48,648 bases of DNA from Alphaproteobacteria bacterium (GTDB lineage Bacteria > Pseudomonadota > Alphaproteobacteria > Caulobacterales > Caulobacteraceae). Below are positions 1 to 7,018 of this stretch, in pieces (position 1 is the stretch's first letter; every line of letters starts with the position of its first letter). The DNA lies in NCBI GenBank assembly GCA_018821435.1, contig JAHJME010000028.1, forward strand, positions 1-48,648, in the 5' to 3' direction. The translations under genes and the position numbers were made by a program. Below the pieces are notes generated by a model. That model worked only from the letters and a program-made list of their open reading frames with translations, did no database searches and had not been told where the DNA came from.

Positions 1-56
1 AGCGCTTGGTGGCGATGCCGCGCACGGCCCCAGCGCCTCCACCACTTCGTGGTCCC

Positions 57-78
57 CCTCCCCCGTGAACGGGGGAGG
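57..78. repeat. Short hairpin, solo copy of the CTCCCCCG family
   Basis: Arms 57-65 and 70-78 (CCTCCCCCG and CGGGGGAGG) pair perfectly over 9 bp with a 4-base loop. Just to the left, 43-53 carries a CCAC-TTC-GTGG mini-stem that belongs to the same repeat. It lies beyond the 3' end of the minus-strand DUF4170 gene. It has the core found in the larger repeats around both DUF559 genes. No T-run follows, so a simple intrinsic terminator is not obvious. Positions 1-56 show no gene I can support. Confidence 0.7.
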
Positions 79-94
79 TTCGTCGGGCCCGCCC

Positions 95-337
95 CTAGTG
101 CGTGTGGTCGTCGTCGCCGTGGGGGTCGAGGAGCTTGTGCGCGTGGATGATGAAGTAGCGCATGTGGGCGTTGTCGACGGTCTGCTGGGCCTTGGACAGC
201 CAGGCGCGGCGGGCGTCCTGATAGGTCGGGAACGCGCCGACCAGGTCGACCCGGGTCAGGTCCTTGAATTCGGGCGCGCCCTCAAGGGACTTGAGCTCAC
301 CGCCGATGACGAGGTGGAGGAGTTGTTTGTCGGACAT
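95..337 (-). CDS. DUF4170 domain-containing protein
   Basis: This 80-residue protein matches the small alphaproteobacterial DUF4170 family along its whole length. The stretch AQQTVDNAHMRYFIIHAHKL is the family's characteristic C-terminal half. No signal peptide or membrane segment is visible, so it is probably cytosolic. The C-terminus ends in a His/Asp-rich tail (DPHGDDDHTH) that might bind metal, which is inference only. It is the last gene of a minus-strand run behind the CysQ-like and PmbA genes, with a 33-base gap to the CysQ-like gene. The family has no established function. Confidence 0.85.
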   Translation of the reverse strand: MSDKQLLHLVIGGELKSLEGAPEFKDLTRVDLVGAFPTYQDARRAWLSKAQQTVDNAHMRYFIIHAHKLLDPHGDDDHTH

Positions 338-370
338 GATGTGGTTCTTGGGGATTTCTTTCGCGAAAAG

Positions 371-1162
371 TCAATTGCGCGCCCCGATATGCCCGACCCG
401 TTCGAGGATCAAGGGGGCAAGCGCGGGCGTCGCGCAGATCAGGCTGGCCTGTGACGGTCGGACGCGATTGTAGCGGAAACCGTCGCCGGTGTGATCGCCG
501 ACGAAGCAGCCGGCCTCGCGGGCGATGAGGTCGCCGGCGGCCACGTCCCAGTCGGATTTGCGGACCGGCGCCACGGCGGCGTCGAACAGGCCGGCCGCCA
601 CCAGGCACATGCGGTAGGCGGTGGAGTTGCGCTGCTCGATCTGCATCGCCGGCCAGGGCGTGGGCCAGGACCAGTGGTTGAAGACCACCGGGTCGCCGAC
701 CATGCGGCAGGCCTCGAGCTCGGTCATCTCGCTGGGGGCGATCGGCTGGCCGTTCAGCGTGGCGCCGCCACCGACCGTGGCGGCGTAGACCTCGTCGAAC
801 TCCGGCGCGAAGACGACGCCGGCGACGGACTGGTCGCCCTCCACCACCGCCAGCGAGATCGACCACCAGGGGCGGTTGTTGAGGAAGGCGCGGGTGCCGT
901 CGATGGGGTCGACCACGAAGATGCGCTTGCGCGACAGGCGATCCTTGTCGTCCGCCGTCTCCTCCGACAGCCAGCCGTAGTCCGGCCGCGCCGCGCGCAG
1001 GCGCTGGGTCAGCAGGCGGTCGGCGGCCAGGTCGGCGTTGGTGACCGGCGTGTTGTCGTCGGGCTTGTACGCGATCTCCAGGCCCTGGCGGCGGATGTCG
1101 CGGGCCAGCGCCCCGGCCTCGCGGGCAGCGTCGATGAGGAGGGCGAGATCCTCGTCGTTCAT
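371..1162 (-). CDS. cysQ: Inositol monophosphatase family protein, CysQ-like 3'(2'),5'-bisphosphate nucleotidase
   Basis: The 263-residue protein has the metal-binding signatures of the IMPase/CysQ superfamily: SEE at about 66-68, DPIDGT at 85-90 and SDWDVAAG at 203-210. Members are Mg-dependent phosphatases. CysQ types hydrolyse 3'-phosphoadenosine 5'-phosphate made during sulfate assimilation, and other members act on inositol phosphates. The start overlaps the pmbA stop by four bases (ATGA, 1159-1162), so the two are probably translationally coupled. Length is normal and it looks cytosolic. The superfamily is certain; the choice of CysQ over inositol monophosphatase rests on overall resemblance. 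Confidence 0.85.
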   Translation of the reverse strand: MNDEDLALLIDAAREAGALARDIRRQGLEIAYKPDDNTPVTNADLAADRLLTQRLRAARPDYGWLSEETADDKDRLSRKRIFVVDPIDGTRAFLNNRPWWSISLAVVEGDQSVAGVVFAPEFDEVYAATVGGGATLNGQPIAPSEMTELEACRMVGDPVVFNHWSWPTPWPAMQIEQRNSTAYRMCLVAAGLFDAAVAPVRKSDWDVAAGDLIAREAGCFVGDHTGDGFRYNRVRPSQASLICATPALAPLILERVGHIGARN

Positions 1163-2490
1163 CGACCCGCGATGGCCAGCGCGTCCACCAGCAGCGACGG
1201 CGCGTTGGCGGAGCCGCGGATCTCCAGGTCGGAGCCGGGGACGATGCGGCCGAAGATGTCGAGAAGGTTGCCGGCCACGGTGATCTCGTTGACCGGATAG
1301 GCGATCTGGCCGTCCTCGAACCAGAAACCCGAGCAGCCCACCGACCAGTCGCCGGTGTTGCCGTTGAGCGAGGGGCCGAACATCGAGGTGATCAGCAGGC
1401 CCGCGCCGGCGTCCTGCATCAGTCCGGCCTGGTTGCGGTCGCCGGGCTGGAAGGTGAGGTTCGAGGTCGAGACGCCGGGGGGGCCGGCCAGGCCGCGCGA
1501 GGCGTGGCCGGTGGTGGCGAGACCCAGCTGGCGCGCCGAGCTGGTGTTGAGCAGCCAGGTGGTGAGCACGCCGTCGTCGATCAGGTCGCGCTTCTGGTTC
1601 TGCACGCCCTCGTCGTCGAAGGGCGAGGAGCCCAGGCCGCGCGGCTTGTGCGGATCGTCGGTGAGATAGACGCCCTTGGCGAACAGCTGCTGGCCCAGCT
1701 TGTCCTTCAGGAACGAGGTGCCGCGCGCGATGGAGGGGCCGGAGATGGCGCCGATCAGCGGGCTCATCAGCGAGCCGGCCAGGCGGTTCTCGAAGATCAC
1801 CGGGGCGGTGGTGGAGGCGATCTTGCGCGCGCCCAGCCGGGAGGCGGCCCGGCGGCCGGCCTCGGCGCCCAGGCTTTCCGGGGTCGGCAGGTCGGACTGC
1901 CAGCGGACGGAGCGGCCATCGTAGCCGGTCTCCATGCCGTCGTCGTCGCCGGCGATGGCCGAGGCGCCGATGGAGAAGCCGGAGGCCTGGTGGACGCCGG
2001 TGAAGCCGGCGCTGGTGACCATGGTCCACCGGGCGGACGACCACGAGCCGCTGCCGCCGTCGGAGTTGGTGACCTTGGGCACGGCGCGGGCCGCGGCCTC
2101 GGCCAGGCGGGCGCGCTCCTCCAGGGCCTCGGGCGAGGGCTCGGAGGGGTCGTAGAGGTCGAGGTCGGGCAGGGGGCCGCGGGCCAGCCGATCCGGATCG
2201 GCGAGGCCGGCGTAGGGATCTTCCGGCGCGAGGCGGGCCATGGCGACGGCGCGCTCCACCAGCTTGGCGCGGGCCTCGGCCGAGATGTCGGAGCCGGAGA
2301 CCGTGGCCTGGCGCTTGCCGACGAAGACGCGGAGGCCCAGGTCGCGCGATTCCTCGCGCTCGACCTCTTCCAGTTCGCCCATGCGCACGGAGATCGAGAG
2401 GCTGCGGCGATCGGCGCCGACGGCTTCGGCGGCGTCGGCCCCGGCCCTCAGCGCGGCGGCGACGACGTCGTTCAGCAGGTTTTCGTCCAT
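1159..2490 (-). CDS. pmbA: PmbA/TldE, partner subunit of the TldD metalloprotease
   Basis: The 443-residue protein belongs to the TldD/PmbA family and lacks the HExxxH zinc motif, which marks it as the PmbA (TldE) partner. Typical segments are the N-terminal helical half with a conserved RDLGLRVFVGKR stretch and the C-terminal half with NLTFQPGD, GNTGDWSVGCSGFWFEDGQ and ITVAGNLLDIF. Together with TldD (encoded here at 45.7-47.2 kb) it forms a cytosolic heterodimeric protease. That protease degrades unfolded peptides and can process microcins or RiPP precursors. The ATG at 2490 is chosen over a GTG 33 bases upstream. Its 5' side abuts the inverted-repeat DUF559 cassette. Confidence 0.9.
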   Translation of the reverse strand: MDENLLNDVVAAALRAGADAAEAVGADRRSLSISVRMGELEEVEREESRDLGLRVFVGKRQATVSGSDISAEARAKLVERAVAMARLAPEDPYAGLADPDRLARGPLPDLDLYDPSEPSPEALEERARLAEAAARAVPKVTNSDGGSGSWSSARWTMVTSAGFTGVHQASGFSIGASAIAGDDDGMETGYDGRSVRWQSDLPTPESLGAEAGRRAASRLGARKIASTTAPVIFENRLAGSLMSPLIGAISGPSIARGTSFLKDKLGQQLFAKGVYLTDDPHKPRGLGSSPFDDEGVQNQKRDLIDDGVLTTWLLNTSSARQLGLATTGHASRGLAGPPGVSTSNLTFQPGDRNQAGLMQDAGAGLLITSMFGPSLNGNTGDWSVGCSGFWFEDGQIAYPVNEITVAGNLLDIFGRIVPGSDLEIRGSANAPSLLVDALAIAGR

Positions 2491-2544
2491 CCGGGGGATA
2501 TGGCCGACCGAAGGCGCGGTCACAAGCGGCGCGTCGTGTCAGGC

Positions 2545-2593
2545 GCCTCCTCTCCCCCGCGAAGCGAGAGGGAGAGGGTAGGGAGAGGGCGGC
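2545..2593. repeat. Left 49-base inverted-repeat arm of the DUF559 cassette
   Basis: This arm and 3047-3097 are reverse complements along their whole length apart from two single-base indels (49 versus 51 bases). Each arm carries a smaller internal stem (CTCTCCC with GGGAGAG around a GCGAAGC centre). Between the arms lies only the DUF559 gene. The arm sits in the 5' flank of pmbA. Confidence 0.9.
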
Positions 2594-2618
2594 TCAGCGT
2601 AGCGTCGGGTGCTGCGGT

Positions 2619-2996
2619 TCAGCCAGAATCAGCGCGCTCGCCGCCGCATGCATCAAGGATCGTCGCGCAGACGCCGTCGCGGTTGGTGAGAACGTCGTGG
2701 TTCCAGAACCTGAGCACGCGCAGGCCTGAGCGCTCGATGTAAAGCGTGCGCCGCGCGTCATAGTCGACCTGTTCTGCGTGTTGACCGCCGTCGACCTCCA
2801 CGACGAGCCGGGCCTCGACGGAGTGGAAATCAAGAAAGTACGGCCCCCACGGCGCCTGGCGTCGCCAGCGCCAGCCGCCCAACCGACGCGCCCGCAACGC
2901 ATTCCACAGGCGCGCTTCGGCATCGGTGTCGTTGCGGCGAAGCTCGCGCGCCCGCTCGACGGTGGCGACACGGCGAAGAGTGCGGACGTTGCTCAC
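2619..2996 (-). CDS. DUF559 (Vsr-like, PD-(D/E)XK-type) endonuclease-fold protein, copy 1
   Basis: The 125-residue frame contains the DUF559 signature: an N-terminal ARELRRNDTDAEARLWNALR helix region, then FLDFHS and LVVEVDGGQH, and a C-terminal VLRFWNHDVL strand. DUF559 is related to the very-short-patch repair (Vsr) endonuclease fold. The D of LDF and the E-x-D of VEVDG are the expected metal ligands. The GTG at 2996 is the likely start because no ATG is available and translation further upstream would run through the repeat. The gene lies between near-perfect 49/51-base inverted repeats and resembles a second copy at 31.3-31.6 kb. Substrate and role are unknown. Confidence 0.75.
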   Translation of the reverse strand: MSNVRTLRRVATVERARELRRNDTDAEARLWNALRARRLGGWRWRRQAPWGPYFLDFHSVEARLVVEVDGGQHAEQVDYDARRTLYIERSGLRVLRFWNHDVLTNRDGVCATILDACGGERADSG

Positions 2997-3046
2997 GTGA
3001 CGAACGTGAACATTTGGGGAACTTAGGTGCAAGTCTAAACGTCGGC

Positions 3047-3097
3047 GCCGCCCTCTCCCTACCCTCTCCCTCTCCGCTTCGCGGGGGGAGAGGAGGC
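3047..3097. repeat. Right 51-base inverted-repeat arm of the DUF559 cassette
   Basis: Reverse complement of 2545-2593 with two single-base indels. It ends 4 bases before the stop codon of the MAPEG gene (3101). The unit bounded by the arms is 553 bp. I see no clear target-site duplication outside the arms. Confidence 0.9.
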
Positions 3098-3100
3098 TTC

Positions 3101-3502
3101 TTACGGGATCGCGTAGAACAACAGCGCCGCGGCGATGGCGACGTAGGCGATCCAGGTGGCGAGGACGCCGGAGACGCGTGGCCAGGAGGTGCTGGTCGAG
3201 CGCGAGAGGCCCACGGCGTGCAGCACGCGGCCCGCGAACAGGATCAGGCCGATGGGGTGGATCAGAAGGGGCGGCGCGCCCACCAGGGCCAGCAGGCCCA
3301 GGCCCGCCAGGGCGGCGGGGATGTATTCCGTGGCGTTGCCGAAAGCGCGGATCGCCTGGTGCAGCGCCGGCACCGCGCCGTCGCCGATCTCCACGTGATG
3401 CTTGCGCCGCTGGCGGGTGACCAGCACCGAGAGCACCAGCATCAGGATGAGGCAGAGGCCTGCCCACAGGGCGGCGGCGTGGGCGGAAGCGGCAGGATCC
3501 AT
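3101..3502 (-). CDS. MAPEG family integral membrane protein
   Basis: The 133-residue protein has four predicted hydrophobic segments (about 10-29, 62-77, 82-95 and 112-131) and the MAPEG pattern around GNATEYIPAALAGLGLLAL and RVLHAVGLSRS. MAPEG proteins are small four-helix membrane proteins related to eicosanoid and glutathione-metabolising enzymes. Bacterial YecN-like members may act as glutathione transferases or peroxidases, but this one's substrate is unknown. It is 14 bases from the ubiD stop on the same strand, so it may be co-transcribed with ubiD. The family is clear; the reaction is not. Confidence 0.8.
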   Translation of the reverse strand: MDPAASAHAAALWAGLCLILMLVLSVLVTRQRRKHHVEIGDGAVPALHQAIRAFGNATEYIPAALAGLGLLALVGAPPLLIHPIGLILFAGRVLHAVGLSRSTSTSWPRVSGVLATWIAYVAIAAALLFYAIP

Positions 3503-3516
3503 TCGCGCCTCTTACC

Positions 3517-5043
3517 CTATTCGACCGGTCGGCCATCGCCGGGCAGGCCCAGCCTGGCCCACTTCTCCGTGACCGCCTCGATCGTGGCGCGATCCATGCC
3601 CAGCTTCTCGCCCCATTCGCGATGGGTCTCGGGCGGCCACTTGTTGGTGGCGTCCAGGCCGATCTTCGAGCCCAGGCCGCTCTCGGGCGAGGCGAAGTCC
3701 AGGTAGTCGATGGGGGTATTTTCGATGACGGTGATGTCGCGGGCCGGATCCATGCGGGTGGAGAGCGCCCACATGACGTCCTTCCAGTCGCGAGCGTTGA
3801 TGTCGTCGTCCACGACGATCACCCACTTGGTGTACATGAACTGGCGAAGGTAGCTCCAGACGCCCATCATCACGCGCTTGGCGTGGCCGGCGTAGGCCTT
3901 CTTCATCGAGACGACGGCGATGCGGTAGCTACAGCCCTCGGGCGGCAGCCAGAAGTCGACGATCTCCGGGAACTGCTGCTGGAGCAGGGGGATGAAGACC
4001 TCGTTCAGCGCCTCGCCCAAGACGCTGGGCTCGTCCGGCGGGCGGCCGGTGAAGGTGCTGAGGTAGATCGGGTCCTTGCGCATGGTGATCGCGGTCACCT
4101 GGAAGACCGGGAATTTCTCGACGCTGTTGTAATAGCCGGTGTGGTCGCCGTAGGGGCCTTCGTCGGCGTATTCGTCGAGGTGGACGTAGCCTTCCAGCAC
4201 GATCTCGGCCTGGGCCGGGACCATCAGCGGCACGGTCTTGGCGGGGACCAGGTCCAGCTTGGCGCCGCGCAGCAGGCCGGCGAACTGGTATTCCGACAGG
4301 GTGTCCGGGACCGGCGTGACGGCGGCCAGGATCGTGCCGGGGTCGGCGCCGATCACGGCGCAGGCGGGCAGGGGCTCGCGCTTGCCCTGCGCCTTCCAGC
4401 GGCGGTGGTGCTGGGCGCCGCCGCGATGGGCCAGCCAGCGCATGATGGTGCGGTCCTTGCCCAGCACCTGCATGCGGTAGATGCCGAGGTTGTAGTCGTC
4501 CTCGCGGCTCTCGGAGGGGCCTTTGGTGACCACCAGCGGCCAGGTGATCAGCGGCGCGGGCTCGCCGGGCCAGCAGGTCTGGATCGGCAACTTGGTGAGG
4601 TCGATGTCGTCGCCCGTGAGCACGATTTCCTGGACCGGGGCCTTCTTCACCGTGGCGGGCCGCATGCCCATGACGGTCCGGGCCAGGGGCAGCATGTCCC
4701 AGGCATCTTTCAGGCCGCGCGGCGGCTCGGGCTGGCGCAGGAAGGCCAGCAGTTCGCCGACCTCGCGCAGTTCGCCGGCGGTGGTGCGTTCCTTGCCCTC
4801 CAGCGTCACGCCCATCGCGACCCGTTTCACGGTGCCGAACAGGTTGACCAGGCAGGGCATGGTCGAGCGTTCGCCGTCGGCGCGGATGACGTTCTCGAAC
4901 AGGACGGCGGGACCGCCGGTCGCCAGGAGGCGCCGCTGGATCTCGGTCATCTCGAGGACCGAAGAGACGGGCTCGGAGACGCGGACCAGTTCGCCCGCCG
5001 CCTCCAGCTTGGTCAGGAATTCGCGCAGCGACCGGTAAGCCAT
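3517..5043 (-). CDS. ubiD: UbiD, 3-octaprenyl-4-hydroxybenzoate decarboxylase
   Basis: The 508-residue protein matches UbiD along its full length (about 490-510 in the family). It has the conserved core [17 protein letters not shown], whose acidic residues form part of the prenylated-FMN active site, and the C-terminal MDPARDITV and [12 protein letters not shown] stretches that are highly conserved in UbiD. The enzyme decarboxylates the prenylated 4-hydroxybenzoate made by UbiA during ubiquinone synthesis and needs the prFMN cofactor from UbiX. UbiA is encoded 21 kb away; no ubiX lies in the window. The gene diverges from the small gene at 5089 with a 45-base gap. Confidence 0.93.
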   Translation of the reverse strand: MAYRSLREFLTKLEAAGELVRVSEPVSSVLEMTEIQRRLLATGGPAVLFENVIRADGERSTMPCLVNLFGTVKRVAMGVTLEGKERTTAGELREVGELLAFLRQPEPPRGLKDAWDMLPLARTVMGMRPATVKKAPVQEIVLTGDDIDLTKLPIQTCWPGEPAPLITWPLVVTKGPSESREDDYNLGIYRMQVLGKDRTIMRWLAHRGGAQHHRRWKAQGKREPLPACAVIGADPGTILAAVTPVPDTLSEYQFAGLLRGAKLDLVPAKTVPLMVPAQAEIVLEGYVHLDEYADEGPYGDHTGYYNSVEKFPVFQVTAITMRKDPIYLSTFTGRPPDEPSVLGEALNEVFIPLLQQQFPEIVDFWLPPEGCSYRIAVVSMKKAYAGHAKRVMMGVWSYLRQFMYTKWVIVVDDDINARDWKDVMWALSTRMDPARDITVIENTPIDYLDFASPESGLGSKIGLDATNKWPPETHREWGEKLGMDRATIEAVTEKWARLGLPGDGRPVE

Positions 5044-5088
5044 GGCGGCGGTTTACCCGCGCCCCGCGATGCGGTCTAGGATCGCGCC

Positions 5089-5313
5089 ATGGCCCGCCTC
5101 GACCTGGACGACCTGCCGCCGAAGATCGCCGCCCTGCTCGCCGACCTGCCCGAGGGCGAGGAGGTGTTGCTGGTGCAGCATGGCGCGGTGGCGGGACGAC
5201 TGATCGCGGCCGCGCCGCCGCCCGTGGCCGCCCCGGAGCCCGACGCGCCGCCGGAGCAGCAGATGCGCGAGGTGTTCGAGAACTTCCGCGCGGCGATAGA
5301 GGACGAATTCTAG
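5089..5313 (+). CDS. Small acidic hypothetical protein
   Basis: This 74-residue open frame begins with ATG about 6 bases after AGGAT and stops exactly one base before the ATG of the PagL-like gene, so the two form a tight unit. It reads as two parts: an N-terminal LDDLPPKIAALLADLPEGEEVLLVQHGAVAGRL region and an acidic C-terminal helix after a Pro/Ala linker. The layout is reminiscent of small Phd-type antitoxins (a beta-hairpin followed by a flexible acidic tail), but no toxin is adjacent and I would not call it one. Function unknown. Confidence 0.6.
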   Translation: MARLDLDDLPPKIAALLADLPEGEEVLLVQHGAVAGRLIAAAPPPVAAPEPDAPPEQQMREVFENFRAAIEDEF

Positions 5314-5910
5314 ATGGCCCGCGTTCCCACCATCGCCTTCGTGGCGGCCAGCCTGCTGTGGGCCGGCGCGGCGCGGGCGGGCGAGGTTTTCGCCGGGGTC
5401 TATGCCCACGACGTGGACGACGGCATTTCCTACGGCAAGTTCGAGAAGGGCGCGCAGATCGTCGTCGGCGCGCGGACCACGGCGCTGGACGAGCTTTCGT
5501 TCCTGGGCAAGCCCCGGGTGCACCTGCTGGTGGGGGTGAACACCGCGGGCGGGACGAACTACGCGGCCACCGGCCTGTCGTGGCGGTTCCATTTCGACGA
5601 GCGGTTCTACATCCAGCCGGGGATCGGCATCGCCATTCAGGACGGGCGGGTGAACCTGCCGTCGCCCGACGCGCCGGGGATCACGCCCGAGGAGCGGCTG
5701 AAGCGGATCCGCGACTTCCAGACCAAGCTGGACCTGGGCTCGCGCGTGCTGTTCGAGCCCGAACTGTCGATCGGCTGGAAGGCGACGCCCCGGCTGTCGA
5801 TGGAGCTGTCGTGGATCCACATGAGCCACGCGCGGCTGGCCGGCGACTACAATCCCGGCGTCGGCGATGTGGGCGTGCGGGTGCTGTACCGCTACGGCCT
5901 GGACCGTTAG
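5314..5910 (+). CDS. PagL-like acyloxyacyl hydrolase (lipid A 3-O-deacylase family)
   Basis: The 198-residue protein has a signal peptide (cleavage near ARA-GEV at 22-23) and an alternating beta-barrel pattern. The C-terminal block WIHMSHARLAGDYNPGVGDV is the PagL active-site region, where His and Ser of the H-x-S motif act with an acidic residue. PagL enzymes sit in the outer membrane and remove the 3-O acyl chain of lipid A, altering its charge and inflammatory activity. In this copy the usual N after the Ser is H, so activity needs checking. Its stop codon overlaps that of the convergent RTX gene by four bases (TTAG, 5907-5910). Confidence 0.75.
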   Translation: MARVPTIAFVAASLLWAGAARAGEVFAGVYAHDVDDGISYGKFEKGAQIVVGARTTALDELSFLGKPRVHLLVGVNTAGGTNYAATGLSWRFHFDERFYIQPGIGIAIQDGRVNLPSPDAPGITPEERLKRIRDFQTKLDLGSRVLFEPELSIGWKATPRLSMELSWIHMSHARLAGDYNPGVGDVGVRVLYRYGLDR

Positions 5911-6875
5911 CCGACGGTGATCCAGGTCCCGGTGAGGGAGGACATGGAGACGCCGACCAGGACCATCTGAGCGCCGCCGGACATGCTGATGACCACGTCG
6001 GCGCCGGACTGGGCGACGGTGTAGGTCGTGCCGGGGTCCAGCAGGACCCGGTCGCCCTCGGCGCGGTTGAAGTCGGTGACCCGGTCCATGCCGGCCTCGC
6101 CGAAGCTGTGGAAGGTGTCGGCGCCCGCGCCGCCGGTGATGGTGTCGCTGTCGCGGTCGCCGGACATGTAGTCGTCGCCGGCCCCGCCGAAGCAGACGTC
6201 GTCGCCCTGGCCGCCGCGGACGATGTCGTTGCCGCCGTCGCCGGAGATCGTGTCGGCGCCCAGGTTGCCGTAGACCAGGTCGTAGGCGTCGCCGCCGGAC
6301 AGGCTGTCGTTGTCCTTGCCGCCGACCACCCAGTCCTCGCCCAGGCCGCCGGACGCGGTGTCGTCGCCCATGTTGCCGTTGATGTCGTCGAAGCCCGAGC
6401 CGCCGACGATGCTGTCGTTCCCCTCGTCGCCGCGCAGGTAGTTCGAGCCGCTGGCCTCGACGATGGTGTCGGCCCCGCCGCCGGCGTTGACCGTGTCGTC
6501 GCCCGCGTAGCTGAACAGGCGGTCCGCCGCCGCCGAGCCGGTGAACAGGTCCGAGCCCGCGAAGATGCCCGCCTTGGCCGCCGCGTTGTCGCCGGCCACG
6601 ACCCAGCCCCGGAAGGCCTGCGCCGACAAGGAAAGGCCGCCGATGTCGTAGGCCAGGCCCGCGTCGACGCTGACGATCATCCGCTGGATCACGCCCGCGG
6701 TCGGCGGGCCGGCCCCGGCGTACTGGAAGCCGGTCCCGAAGACCTGCATCGTCACCCCGGCGACGCTCAGCGCCACGGAGGTGGCGGTGGCGACGCTCTG
6801 CGACGCCCCGGCCAGCGGACCCAGGTCCAGAAGATCGAAATCGACGCCCAGCGCGCCCGCGGTGAAGGTCGCCAT
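5907..6875 (-). CDS. RTX (hemolysin-type calcium-binding repeat) protein
   Basis: The 322-residue protein has a roughly 95-residue non-repetitive N-terminus. It is followed by about a dozen GGxGxDxhx-type nonapeptides (residues about 105-260, for example GGQGDDVCFGGAGDDYMSGD) that bind calcium in a beta-roll. A C-terminal domain (GADTFHSFGEAGMDRVTDFN onward) resembles the serralysin M10 C-terminal region. Such proteins leave the cell by type I secretion through an uncleaved C-terminal signal, and no signal peptide is seen here. No protease, ABC or HlyD partner lies beside it. A Cys in one repeat is unusual. An AGGGGG site precedes the ATG by about 8 bases. Confidence 0.85.
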   Translation of the reverse strand: MATFTAGALGVDFDLLDLGPLAGASQSVATATSVALSVAGVTMQVFGTGFQYAGAGPPTAGVIQRMIVSVDAGLAYDIGGLSLSAQAFRGWVVAGDNAAAKAGIFAGSDLFTGSAAADRLFSYAGDDTVNAGGGADTIVEASGSNYLRGDEGNDSIVGGSGFDDINGNMGDDTASGGLGEDWVVGGKDNDSLSGGDAYDLVYGNLGADTISGDGGNDIVRGGQGDDVCFGGAGDDYMSGDRDSDTITGGAGADTFHSFGEAGMDRVTDFNRAEGDRVLLDPGTTYTVAQSGADVVISMSGGAQMVLVGVSMSSLTGTWITVG

Positions 6876-6955
6876 TCAGCCCCCTGTTTCGCCGAGTGTA
6901 ACCCTGATGGCCGTTTAAAGTTCGGGTGGGCGACGGAGGCGAAACGCCGCAGCGT

Positions 6956-6990
6956 GTAAACCACTGAAATATCGGACAGGTAAACCACTG
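6956..6990. repeat. Pair of 11-bp direct repeats in the divergent promoter region
   Basis: GTAAACCACTG occurs at 6956-6966 and again at 6980-6990, 24 bases apart start to start. They lie between the divergent RTX and DUF1800 genes. Two identical boxes on one face of the helix (close to two turns) could be a regulator site, but nothing else supports this. Confidence 0.5.
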
Positions 6991-7018
6991 GTGTGCGTAC
7001 TACGCGCCAGGGTTTCAG

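Noticed and set aside
2619..3536. DUF559 copy 1 read as a longer 305-residue protein
   Set aside because: The N-terminal part is antisense or frame-shifted MAPEG and repeat sequence; only the last 125 residues match DUF559.
5089..5313. Toxin-antitoxin module
   Set aside because: The small acidic protein has an antitoxin-like outline, but the neighbour is a PagL-like enzyme, not a toxin.
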